A stretch of DNA of 50,612 nt from JBHEMK01 sp046262635 (GTDB taxonomy: Bacteria > Actinomycetota > Thermoleophilia > Gaiellales > Gaiellaceae). The position numbers and the translations under genes are program-made. This document shows, piece by piece, positions 16,571 to 24,592 of the stretch (its first letter is position 1; the number at the start of each line of letters is the position of its first letter). Location of the stretch: NCBI GenBank assembly GCA_046262635.1, contig JBHEMK010000005.1, forward strand, positions 1 to 50,612, given 5' to 3'. The notes under the pieces are model-generated. The model saw nothing but the letters and a program-made list of their open reading frames with translations. It was not told where the DNA came from and searched no databases.

Positions 16571-18630
16571 GCACGGTCGCCAACTGGGTCCCGCGCGCGC
16601 TGCGCGACGCGCCGACGGACGTCGACGGCGCGCCGCGGCTGCTCGACCTGCTCCTTGGCGGCGTCGACGAGCAGTGTGACCTGCTCGCCGCCGACATCGA
16701 TCGTCTTTGGGACGACCTGTTCATCGAGAGCTGCGCGGACTGGGCCGTCCCGTACATCGGCGCGCTCGTCGGCCTGCCGCCCGATGCCGAGCGGCTCGAG
16801 GTCGCCTACGCAATCGCCTTACGCCGACGCAAGGGAACGCCGGCCGCGCTCGAGGACTTCGCCGAGGTCGTGACCGGCCTCACCGCACGCGTGCTCGAGG
16901 GATGGCAGCTGACGACGTGGGCTCAGCGGCTCGGCCACCCGCCGCCGCCGCGCGTCGCGTCCATGTCGCTTGCGGACGCCGGCCGCTTCAGGATCGGCAC
17001 ACCGTTCGACCGCGTCCGCCACAGCTTCACTCCCTCCGGACCGTACGACCCGCGCGCAGCGACCGCGGTCGTCTGGCCGTGGCGCGTCGGCAGCTTCCGC
17101 GCGGTCGAGGCCGCACCGCTGCCGGAGCCGCGCCGCTTCGCGCTGCACCCACTGGGTGCAGAAGCGCCGCCCTACCTCAAGCCGCAGGCCGGCCGCAACG
17201 CGGCCGAGCGCGCGAGCGGTGAGCTGCGGGCGCGCACCGGCGACGAGCTCGACGCGCCCGTGCGTGCCACCTACGCCGTGGCCGAGGCGCTCGCCGGGCC
17301 GGGACAGATCACCTACGGCGTCAACTGGACGATCGATCCTGCGCACCCGTTGGCGCAGACACCCGAGCCCCAGCGTCCGATCCTGCTCGAGCTGACGCTC
17401 GACGGCACCGCGATCCCGTGGACGAAGCTGCGTTTCGGCAGTCTCCCGTACGGCGGGCCCGCGCCCGCGCCGCCGACGGCGACGCAGGCGCTCGTCGATC
17501 TGTCGCGCGGCCACGTCGAGCTCGGCAGCAGCCTGACCGGCACGCTCCGCTCGACCTGGAACCGACCGATCGCGAGTGGGCTCGGTCCGCTTGCCAGCGA
17601 CCTCGACGCCGACCCCGCGGCGCGCGTGATCGTCGTGGTCGACCCGGCCGCCGTTGCCGGCCCGCTCGTGGCGAACACGCTCGCCGACGCGATCGCGAAG
17701 GCAGAGGCGGCGTCAGCCGACCTCGACCCGGTGGATTCGAGGCCGGACCGTCCCGACGTCGAGATCAGGCTCGCAACCTCGGACCGGCTCGCCGCGCCGC
17801 CGCCGCAGTCGTTCGCACCGACGCTTCAGCGGTGGCGCATCGTCGCGCAGCGCAGACTCACGCCGATCGTCGTCGGCGACGTGGATCTCGACCTGGCCGG
17901 CTGCTGTCTCGCGCTCGAGGGCTTTTATCTGACCGGCGACCTCGTGCTCGGCAAGACGCTCGACGGCGTCGCCCTCGCGTTCGTGACCATGGATCCCGCC
18001 GCGCCGGGCACCATCCGCATCGCGCACGACGCGTGGGGCATCGAGTTCTCCGCACGCCGGTCGATCCTCGGCGCGCTACGGGCCGAGCTCGGCGCGCGCC
18101 CGCTCCAACTCGAGGACTCGATCGTCGACGGGCTCGGCGCCCGCCTCCGCACCTGCGGCGAGGCGCCCGGCGCCACGCTGCGCGATGCGGTTGCCGCGCA
18201 AGTGCGCTTCGCGCCCGCACTCGTCGCGAGCGGCGTCACCTTCGCCGGGCCCGTGCACACCGAGTCCATCGACGCAGCCGACTGCATCTTCGGCGACGGC
18301 GTCGAGGCCGTCCAACAGCAGGAGGGATGCCTGCGCCACTGCTACCTCGGCCCGGATCTTTCGACCCCGCCGTCGCGCCCGGTCACCTACCGCTGCGGAC
18401 CCTTCCCGGCGCCGACCTTCGCGTCGATCGGCTTCGAGGCCGCCGGCTACTACGCGCTCGACCTGGAGCGGGAGCAACCGCTCCTCTCCGCCGCAAGCGA
18501 CGGCGGTGAAGTCGGAGCCGCCAACCAGCTTCGCCGCGGCGCGCGCCTTGAGCGGCTGCGCCGGCGCGTGCACGAGTTCGTTCCACTCGGCCTGCGCGCC
18601 GGGATCGCCCTCGCCCCCTGGGAGGAATGA
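16567..18630 (+). CDS. Tail-protein-I-like protein with beta-rich C-terminus
   Basis: A 687-aa protein. Residues about 15-130 fit phage tail protein I (gpI): APRLLDLLLGGVDEQCDLLAADIDRLWDDLFIESCADWAVPYIGALVGLP followed by RRRKGTPAALEDFAEVVTG. GpI connects baseplate wedges to tail fibres. The remaining 550 residues are beta-rich, with repeated short segments (VDLDLAGCCLALEGFYLTGDLVLG and later pieces) suggesting a right-handed beta-helix that may bind or form part of a fibre. The ATG overlaps the stop of wedge protein 2 (ATGA). Together with the next gene it is the likely host-contact end of the particle. Confidence 0.8.
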   Translation: MSTVANWVPRALRDAPTDVDGAPRLLDLLLGGVDEQCDLLAADIDRLWDDLFIESCADWAVPYIGALVGLPPDAERLEVAYAIALRRRKGTPAALEDFAEVVTGLTARVLEGWQLTTWAQRLGHPPPPRVASMSLADAGRFRIGTPFDRVRHSFTPSGPYDPRAATAVVWPWRVGSFRAVEAAPLPEPRRFALHPLGAEAPPYLKPQAGRNAAERASGELRARTGDELDAPVRATYAVAEALAGPGQITYGVNWTIDPAHPLAQTPEPQRPILLELTLDGTAIPWTKLRFGSLPYGGPAPAPPTATQALVDLSRGHVELGSSLTGTLRSTWNRPIASGLGPLASDLDADPAARVIVVVDPAAVAGPLVANTLADAIAKAEAASADLDPVDSRPDRPDVEIRLATSDRLAAPPPQSFAPTLQRWRIVAQRRLTPIVVGDVDLDLAGCCLALEGFYLTGDLVLGKTLDGVALAFVTMDPAAPGTIRIAHDAWGIEFSARRSILGALRAELGARPLQLEDSIVDGLGARLRTCGEAPGATLRDAVAAQVRFAPALVASGVTFAGPVHTESIDAADCIFGDGVEAVQQQEGCLRHCYLGPDLSTPPSRPVTYRCGPFPAPTFASIGFEAAGYYALDLEREQPLLSAASDGGEVGAANQLRRGARLERLRRRVHEFVPLGLRAGIALAPWEE

Positions 18631-21233
18631 TGACCGGTGACTACACACAGGTATCGCTTCGCCGCGACGAGCGCTGGACCGGCGCGCGCATGCAGCAGGG
18701 TCGCGTCCTGCTCGACCACGACTGGAACCTGAATCGCGATGCCGCGGCGAGGGCGAACCAGGAGGCCGCGCGCGATGCGATCGGCTGGGCGGGCGTCGTG
18801 GCAGGAAGCTCCGCGTTCCAGATCGGCTTCGCGGCAGGCGGAACGCTCGATCTCACGGTCGGCGCCGGACGGATGTGGGTGGACGGCCTCGCGGCGTTCG
18901 CGCCCGCACCGTTCACCTACCTCGGGCAGGAGCTGATCGCAGCGCTGCCCGAGACCGGGACGGTTCTCGTCTACCTCGATGTCTGGGAGGAGCACGTCCA
19001 ACCCGCAGAGGACCGCACCGAGCTCGTCGACCCGGCGCTCGGAACGATCGACACCACCGGACGCACGCGCGTCGGTTACCGCGTACGCGTCGCACCGACC
19101 ACGGCGACGACGTGCATGGCGGCGTGGGCCGGGTTCGCGACGGCGCCGGAGTCGACCGGCAAGGTGACGATCGCGCGCGCGACCACGCCACCGGCTCCCG
19201 ATCCATGCTCACCTCTGGGCGACCCGCTCGCACAGGTTGCAGACGGGCTATTCCGCGTCGAGGTGATCGACGGCGGCAGCGAGACGACGGCACGCTTCGG
19301 CTGGTCGTACGAAGACGGGGGCATGGCGGTACAGATTGTCTCCGCCGCAGGCAACACGATTCAGGTTGCGCCGTCGAACCTCCGGTTCGCCGTCGGCGAG
19401 CTGATCGAGGTGTCGTGGCTCGTCCGCCGAGCCGACCGCATCGATCACGGCGCGCTCTACACCGTGCAGACGGTCACACCGGGTGCGGGCGGGGACTCGC
19501 TCGTGCTCGATCGTGCAGTTGCTGCACCCGCCGGCGCGCAAGGTCTGTGCGCGCGGCGCTGGGACGGCCAGACCGTCGGCGCGTCCGCCGCGGCAGCAGC
19601 GCTCTGGCATGCGCTCGACCTAGGCATCGAGGTCACCGCCGGCGCCGGCGCGTACCTCCCGGGCGACTGGTGGGGTGCCCGGCTACGGTCGGAGTCGGGC
19701 GACGGGATCGAGCATCGCACCGCAGCCGACCCCGACGGAATCCTGCATGCGTTCGCACCGCTCGCGCTCGTCGACCTCGGCGCAGCGACCGTCCTCTCGG
19801 ACTGCCGACCGACGTTCGTCTCGCTCGTCGATCTCGACTTCGACCGCGGAGCCTGCACCGTCTCCGTGAAGCCGGGCGACGACCTTCAGGCGGCCCTCGA
19901 CTCGCTGCCGGCCGGCGGCGGCGAGCTCTGTCTCGCCGCCGGGCTCTACCCGCTCGCGAAGCCGCTCACCGCGACCAAGCGCCAACGCATCGTGATCAAC
20001 GGCGCTGGCCCGGCGACGATCGTGAGTGCTATCCGGCGCGAGGCGGCGATCGTCTTCGACACATGCGAGGAGATCGAGGTGCGCGAGCTGCGCGTCGAAG
20101 GCGGCTCGCCCGGGGGCGCGCTGGGCGACCCAAACCTCGACGGGGCCCTCACCATCCTGTCGTGCCGGGATGTCGTCGTGCAGGACTGCGTGCTCGCATG
20201 TCCCGACCAGGCCGGACGGGTGCAGACGTGCGTCTCCGTTCGGCCCGGGCCGCACGGGGCGAACCCGGACGGGATCCGGATCGAGCGCAACCGGCTGCAG
20301 GTCGGGGCATGGCAGACGGGCGTTCTCGTCGTCGATTCGGCCGCGACCGTGATCTCGGACAACCGGATTCAGCTTGGTCCCGCCGCGCGCGGCGAGGTGA
20401 TCGTGGCCGGGAACCCCGCACTTGCCGGTGAGCTCGCTCGGCTGCTGCGCGCCGGTCTGCGGGAAAAAGGCGGCGCGGGTATCGCCAAGGTGACGCTGCC
20501 GGGGGCGGACACGCCGATCAACGTGCGCAAGAACACGGAGGCGGAGGTGATCGCCCGCGAGTTCGCGGAGGTGACGACCGCCGCGAAGATCAAGCGCGCG
20601 GGCGGGACGGAGAAGGCGCTGCTCGCGTATGTCCGAGCGCTCGGCCAGGGACAGCAGATCGAGGAGGCTTCGCCCGAGCTCAAGCAGGTGATCGGCGGGC
20701 TGCTGGCGCAGGTTCGCGCGGTCGGTCAGGGGATCGTCGTCGCGGGAAGCAGCGTCGGGACTGCGCGGATCGACGCGAACCTGGTCGAGGACACGGTGCA
20801 GGGAATCCATGTCGGTGTCTCCAACGCACGGTTGAAAGTGCGGGACGCGGCCGACACCGTCATCGTCTCGGGCAACGTCGTGCACTCAGTCGTACCGGCA
20901 GACTATTCCCGAGACCGCCACGGCGTCTTCGTCGGCAATGCGCGCTCGATCCACGTCGTCGACACCATTGCGACGCTCCGCCGTATCGGCACGACACCGG
21001 CCGGCGCCGCGCCGACTCCCGTCGAGGGGATCCGGATCCACGGCGTGCTGGGGCCGTTCATGACGGTGCGGCAGTCGAGCCTCGAAGGCTTCGCGGTCGG
21101 TGTGCGCGTCGTGCCGCTCGCCCCGTTCCCGAAGCCGAGGATGTGGCTGGTGGCCGAGACGTTCGCCCACGGGGCGGCTCTCGTCGTCGACATCCCGACT
21201 AACGTGGTCGCTGTGGAGCGGAACCCGACGTGA
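18627..21233 (+). CDS. DUF6519/right-handed beta-helix protein, candidate fibre or receptor-binding protein
   Basis: An 868-aa protein. The N-terminus (DYTQVSLRRDERWTGARMQQGRVLLDHDWNLNRD, about residues 4-37) is the start I associate with DUF6519 proteins of actinobacterial eCIS loci. Residues about 410-620 and 680-860 contain pectate-lyase-like beta-helix rungs (GGGELCLAAGLYPLAKPLTATKRQRIVINGAG; later ANLVEDTVQGIHVGVSNARLKV). A charged, helical segment (about 590-690) interrupts the rungs. Two ATGs are adjacent: GGAGGA ends directly at the first (18627) and 3 bases before the second (18630); the second has the better, though still short, spacing. Role as a surface-contact protein is inferred from architecture and position. 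Confidence 0.72.
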   Translation: MMTGDYTQVSLRRDERWTGARMQQGRVLLDHDWNLNRDAAARANQEAARDAIGWAGVVAGSSAFQIGFAAGGTLDLTVGAGRMWVDGLAAFAPAPFTYLGQELIAALPETGTVLVYLDVWEEHVQPAEDRTELVDPALGTIDTTGRTRVGYRVRVAPTTATTCMAAWAGFATAPESTGKVTIARATTPPAPDPCSPLGDPLAQVADGLFRVEVIDGGSETTARFGWSYEDGGMAVQIVSAAGNTIQVAPSNLRFAVGELIEVSWLVRRADRIDHGALYTVQTVTPGAGGDSLVLDRAVAAPAGAQGLCARRWDGQTVGASAAAAALWHALDLGIEVTAGAGAYLPGDWWGARLRSESGDGIEHRTAADPDGILHAFAPLALVDLGAATVLSDCRPTFVSLVDLDFDRGACTVSVKPGDDLQAALDSLPAGGGELCLAAGLYPLAKPLTATKRQRIVINGAGPATIVSAIRREAAIVFDTCEEIEVRELRVEGGSPGGALGDPNLDGALTILSCRDVVVQDCVLACPDQAGRVQTCVSVRPGPHGANPDGIRIERNRLQVGAWQTGVLVVDSAATVISDNRIQLGPAARGEVIVAGNPALAGELARLLRAGLREKGGAGIAKVTLPGADTPINVRKNTEAEVIAREFAEVTTAAKIKRAGGTEKALLAYVRALGQGQQIEEASPELKQVIGGLLAQVRAVGQGIVVAGSSVGTARIDANLVEDTVQGIHVGVSNARLKVRDAADTVIVSGNVVHSVVPADYSRDRHGVFVGNARSIHVVDTIATLRRIGTTPAGAAPTPVEGIRIHGVLGPFMTVRQSSLEGFAVGVRVVPLAPFPKPRMWLVAETFAHGAALVVDIPTNVVAVERNPT

Positions 21234-22666
21234 GCTCGGCGCTCGTCCACGTGAAGCCGGTCGCGCAGACGGCGCCGCCTTGGCCCGCGGCGCCCCGGCA
21301 GGCGCCGATCGAGGTTGGGCGCGTCGACGATCCGGCCGAGCACGAGGCCGACAGGATCGCGACGCAGCTAGTCGCGCCGGCGCCGCACCTTACGCTCCGC
21401 CGCTGTGCCTGCGGCAGCCCGGCGGGGCCCGACGGCGAATGCGCCCAGTGCAAGACGAGGCGGCTCGCTCTGCGGCGCAGCCCGGCGACGGGCTCGAGGT
21501 CCGCCGGAGCCGCGCCCGCCGTCGTGCACAACGTCCTCGCCGCGCCGGGGAGGCCGCTCGACGCCGCGAGCCGCGCGTACTTCGAGCCCCGGCTCGCCGT
21601 CGACCTGTCGGCCGTTCGCGTGCACGACGACGCGACTGCGGCCGCCTCCGCCAGGGCCGTCGGCGCACACGCCTATACCGTCGGCGAGCACATTGCGTTC
21701 GCCGGCGGGCGCCATATGGCGGCGACGGAGAGCGGGCGCAGGATGCTCGCGCACGAGCTGGTGCACGTCGTCCAGCAACGGGAGGGGTGGAGCCCGGTGC
21801 TTCAGCGCCCCGTCGACTGCAATCCTGCGCGGCTCTCGATGCAGGAGTGCCCACCGCGCGAGCCCGGCGAGATCGCCAGTGCAGCCTCAACGCCGATGGG
21901 GATCCTGCCGCTGGACGGGCCCGACCGAGGCCTGCTTGTCGGCAACTTCGCAGTCGAGAAGAGCACGATCAAGGCCAACCTGCGCGACAACTTCTTCTGG
22001 AAGGAGTTCGTCGCGCAAATGGAGCAAGAGCAGCATTACCAGTGGGAGATCCTCGGGTTCACAGACTGCGAAGGGCCTTGGTCCCTGAACACTCAGCTTC
22101 GCCAGCAGCGGGCGACCGCGGTGTACGCGCTGCTTCCTCCGGCCGCGAAGCGGACGGTCACGAGCGTCAAGGGCGCCGAGGAGCACCAGTGCGTCACGCC
22201 GAACGAGGCTGCAGGCGACCGGAGCGCGAACCGGTCGGTCCTGATCCGGTTCGTAGGCGGCTACCGGGTGATCGACATGGACCCGCTGGACATCAAGGGG
22301 CTGAGCCCCCTCGAGCGCTGCCAGCGGGGCGATCCGCGCGTCAAGACATTCCCGTTCCACTCCTCATATTTCGGAGACGCCCCGATCGACGCGGAGCGCA
22401 GAGGAGGGAAGATCCATGTGGAGATCCCTGTCCACACGTGGGAGGACAGTCGGTTCCGCGACGACGTCCGGACGCTCCCCTGGTACCGGCTCGACCTCGA
22501 GCCGGACGAGATCGTCCGCGTCCACTACTACGACAAGAACGGCGAGCGGAACGAGTGCATCAGGGGACAGGAGATGCTCGACGTCGCCGGGCACTCGAAG
22601 CGGGACACCTACGACCTCGGCTGGAAACTGGTGAAGAAGGCATGGAAGTACGCCAAGTACCTGTGA
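21230..22666 (+). CDS. DUF4157 metalloprotease-like / OmpA-like eCIS cargo protein, C-terminally cut by a stop
   Basis: A 478-aa protein. Residues 59-74 hold a CxC...CxxC zinc-ribbon-like piece; residues about 97-185 are a DUF4157 domain with the HELVH metal-binding motif at 175-179. DUF4157 is the most frequent domain in eCIS-associated cargo and is thought to be a leader or processing protease (established knowledge). Residues about 230-335 resemble an OmpA-type domain (WEILGFTDCEG...LNTQLRQQRATAVYALL). The last 130 residues (HVEIPVHTWEDSRF...DLGWKLVKKAW) are unfamiliar. The TGA at 22664 interrupts a frame that continues with sensible protein sequence; see the next entry. The GTG start overlaps the beta-helix gene by 4 bases. 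It is the only cargo-like gene in the operon. Confidence 0.85.
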   Translation: MSSALVHVKPVAQTAPPWPAAPRQAPIEVGRVDDPAEHEADRIATQLVAPAPHLTLRRCACGSPAGPDGECAQCKTRRLALRRSPATGSRSAGAAPAVVHNVLAAPGRPLDAASRAYFEPRLAVDLSAVRVHDDATAAASARAVGAHAYTVGEHIAFAGGRHMAATESGRRMLAHELVHVVQQREGWSPVLQRPVDCNPARLSMQECPPREPGEIASAASTPMGILPLDGPDRGLLVGNFAVEKSTIKANLRDNFFWKEFVAQMEQEQHYQWEILGFTDCEGPWSLNTQLRQQRATAVYALLPPAAKRTVTSVKGAEEHQCVTPNEAAGDRSANRSVLIRFVGGYRVIDMDPLDIKGLSPLERCQRGDPRVKTFPFHSSYFGDAPIDAERRGGKIHVEIPVHTWEDSRFRDDVRTLPWYRLDLEPDEIVRVHYYDKNGERNECIRGQEMLDVAGHSKRDTYDLGWKLVKKAWKYAKYL

Positions 22667-22920
22667 TCTCCCTTTGGACGCAAGATCGACATCGTCAACG
22701 GCTACGGAATCAACCTCCATCCGCCATACGTGTTCTTTTACTGGACGGCGACGTTGCGCGGCGGGACGCTGACGCTCGAGGGCGCGATCAATCTGCGTGC
22801 ACGTGCGACCGTCTACCCGATCGAGGCGGCACCGGCCGATATGCTGGCGCGCGGGGGACAGTCACCCTGACCGACGCAGGCTCCAAGGGAACGCTCGTCA
22901 CCGTCCACTACAGGCAGTAG
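22667..22920 (+). pseudogene. Detached C-terminal remnant of the DUF4157 cargo gene
   Basis: Directly after TGA 22664-22666 the same frame stays open for 67 codons and reads as folded protein (GRKIDIVNGYGINLHPPYVFFYW, then TLEGAINLRARATVYPIEAAP), ending at TGA 22868. Adding one G to the five-G run at about 22851-22856 restores a frame that continues GTVTLTDAGSKGTLVTVHYRQ to TAG 22918. With both lesions repaired the cargo protein would be about 563 aa. One nonsense change and one homopolymer indel explain all of it. The segment has no start of its own with a ribosome site, so it is probably not translated. Confidence 0.72.
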
Positions 22921-23309
22921 GGCCGTGTGCGTGTCGAGCGGAGATCGCCCCCCACAGCATTCGCTGCCGACGCGAAACGCCGCATTCATTGCGCGCCGAG
23001 CGCATCTGCACGCACGCACGAGTTTAACTCGAGGTTTTTTCGCCATTTCCTTTCCCGGTCTTCGACGCGCTGCATCCACAGCCGCGACTACTGCTCAAGA
23101 TCAGTCGCTTCTTCACCGTCGCCGGAAACGCGAGCTTCCGATCATCCGCAGGCTCACCTCGCAGCTCCTCGCGCTCGGCAAACCCTCGGCGAAGCGCAAC
23201 AGCACTTCGGGCGGACGCCTCAGGATGGGAGCTGATGGGCTGACCGGCGCGCGATGGCGGCTGCGGCTGGGTCCGGCGCAACGCGACGGCCAGCAGGATC
23301 GCGCGCCGC
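22921..23309. other. Spacer after the eCIS operon, no gene recognised
   Basis: About 390 bases with a slightly lower GC content around 23025-23060 (a short T-rich stretch). Open frames on both strands give low-complexity Arg/Ser-rich translations typical of non-coding GC-rich DNA. I found no clear hairpin terminator. It may be degraded coding sequence linked to the truncated ATPase that follows, but I cannot reconstruct a frame. Confidence 0.5.
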
Positions 23310-23792
23310 GTGCGTCTACAGGATCGCATCGAGCTTCTCGAGCGTGTGGAAGCTGATTACGTGACGATGTCCGAGGCGGTCGAAGAGTTGTCAGAACGGT
23401 CTCGCGAGGTTCGCGCCGAACTCGAGAGGCTGAAGGCCGCAGGACAGTCGCCGCGTGATGAGGAGAAGCTTGGCGCGCTTGAGCGTTTGGTCGAAGGGCA
23501 ACTCCACCCCTATGGATTCCAGAGTCTTAAGCCGGAGTCCATTGCAATCTCGCGGACGAAATACACCCCGGTCCGCGAAGGCTTCAACCTCGGACACGAT
23601 ATTTCTGCGAACGACATGGTGCGACTCATCTGGTCGTTCCTGCTTGGTCTGCTCGAACTCGGCCGAGGCGAAGGTGATCAGCATCCGGGGATGCTTCTTT
23701 TCGACGAACCGCGCCAGCAAGACGCGGCTGAGATCAGCTTTCAGGAACTAAGGAGAACGCTTCGTTTGCACCACTGTGCAGGGGAAAACGAA
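23310..23792 (+). pseudogene. Truncated SMC/RecF-like ATPase, C-terminal remnant
   Basis: About 150 residues of a large ATPase. A coiled-coil-like stretch (LLERVEADYVTMSEAVEELSERSREVRAELERLKAAG) is followed by the ABC signature neighbourhood (HDISANDMVRLIWSFLLGLLEL) and Walker B as MLLFDEPRQQDA, a pattern I recall from SMC/Rad50-like ATPases in mobile and defence loci. The Walker A half is absent upstream, and the reading frame runs straight into the tRNA gene, so both ends are lost. No ribosome site precedes the first GTG. Its place on the 3' side of a tRNA gene suggests it is debris of an element that integrated there (inference). Confidence 0.62.
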
Positions 23793-23794
23793 GA

Positions 23795-23866
23795 TGCCCC
23801 CGGCCGGAATCGAACCAGCGCACGCGGTTTAGGAAACCGCTGCTCTATCCACTGAGCTACGGGGGC
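23795..23866 (-). tRNA. tRNA-Arg (anticodon CCT)
   Basis: A 72-base cloverleaf on the minus strand. The acceptor arms GCCCCCG and CGGGGGC pair fully with discriminator A. The D arm is GCTC/GAGC; the anticodon stem GCGGT/ACCGC encloses loop TTCCTAA, giving anticodon CCT (reads AGG). The variable loop has 4 bases, and the T arm GCTGG/CCGGC encloses TTCGATT. No CCA is encoded. AGG is a rare arginine codon in GC-rich actinobacteria. tRNA-Arg genes are common integration sites; the 3' end faces the truncated ATPase and the eCIS operon. Confidence 0.95.
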
Positions 23867-23987
23867 AACGACGGGCGAATCGGTCCGGGCCGAGGGTTCT
23901 GGCCGGCTCCGTGCCTTACGTCAGTCTAGAGCCACTGTGCGTTCCGATTGACGCGGGCGGGGCACAACACGGATCCTTCCTGGACTG

Positions 23988-24454
23988 ATGCTTCGCCGCG
24001 GTGTTCTCGTGCTCCGCCGCCTTCCGGCAGTTGCCGTTTGCGCGCTCGCCGCCCACGCGCTGATCTACCGCACGCTCTCGCCGTCGGACGGGGTGCACGG
24101 TATTTCTCTTGGTACGAGCCTGCCCTCGGTGCGGCCTCGTTGGCCTCGTTGGTCGGACTGCTTTGCCTGCTCGCCGCGGCGTCGGCGGCACGGCGGCGCG
24201 GCCGCCCGCCGAGGCGACCGCGGCAGGAGGCCCAGCGCCCGGCCGGTGTCGTCATCCGTGCGCTCGGTGCGGCCTCGCTCGTCTTCCTTCTCGCGCAGGA
24301 GTCCGTCGAGCGGACCCTCGCGACCGGCCATCCGACTATCAGCCCGTTGACGTCGATCCCGCGGAGAAGTATGGCGCTCCACCTGAACGCACCTGTGCCG
24401 ATCCGGGGCTGGGGGATTCCCGACCAGTACGGCCGCATCGGCGAAGCCGAGTAG
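23988..24454 (+). pseudogene. Frameshifted membrane protein remnant
   Basis: Two frames join into one plausible protein. ATG 23988 starts RRGVLVLRRLPAVAVCALAAHALIYRTLSPSDGVHG; a one-base insertion near 24102 would continue it as YFSWYEPALGAASLASLVGLLCLLAAASAARRRG...ALGAASLVFLLAQESVERTLATGHPTISPLT. That gives three hydrophobic segments (about residues 10-28, 45-65, 95-112). After residue about 125 the sequence loses membrane character and probably its last helix. The restored sequence resembles an uncharacterised 4-helix membrane protein that I remember from Thermoleophilia genomes. The frameshift and altered end argue for a dead gene. Confidence 0.5.
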
Positions 24455-24553
24455 AAAGCTCTTGTGCAGCGCCTCCGCCGGACGCGCCAAGCCGGCCGAA
24501 CCCGACGCGCCCGACGACCGCCTCAGGCTGTCGGGCGGCCGCCAGGGAGGGAT

Positions 24554-24583
24554 CTAGGGAGTCCGCCAACCCGAACTCCCTAG
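24554..24583 (-). terminator. Hairpin downstream of the secreted cupin gene
   Basis: CTAGGGAGT (24554-24562) and ACTCCCTAG (24575-24583) are perfect 9-base complements around a 12-base loop. The hairpin lies 10 bases after the cupin stop on the minus strand. There is no T-run behind it, as is common for actinobacterial hairpin terminators. Confidence 0.6.
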
Positions 24584-24592
24584 CAACACCGG

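Noticed and set aside
22664..22666. Recoding of TGA (for example as selenocysteine) in the cargo gene
   Set aside because: No selenocysteine-type hairpin is evident directly after the codon, and a second lesion (homopolymer indel) follows, so simple mutation explains the data better.
22925..23356. 143-codon plus-strand frame after the eCIS operon
   Set aside because: Arg/Ser/Ala-rich translation without a domain or ribosome site; looks like non-coding GC-rich DNA.
23771..23940. 9-bp direct repeat CCACTGTGC on both sides of the tRNA (23771-23779 and 23932-23940)
   Set aside because: A 9-base match within 170 bases is not rare enough by chance, and neither copy overlaps the tRNA 3' end, so it is not a good attachment-site candidate.
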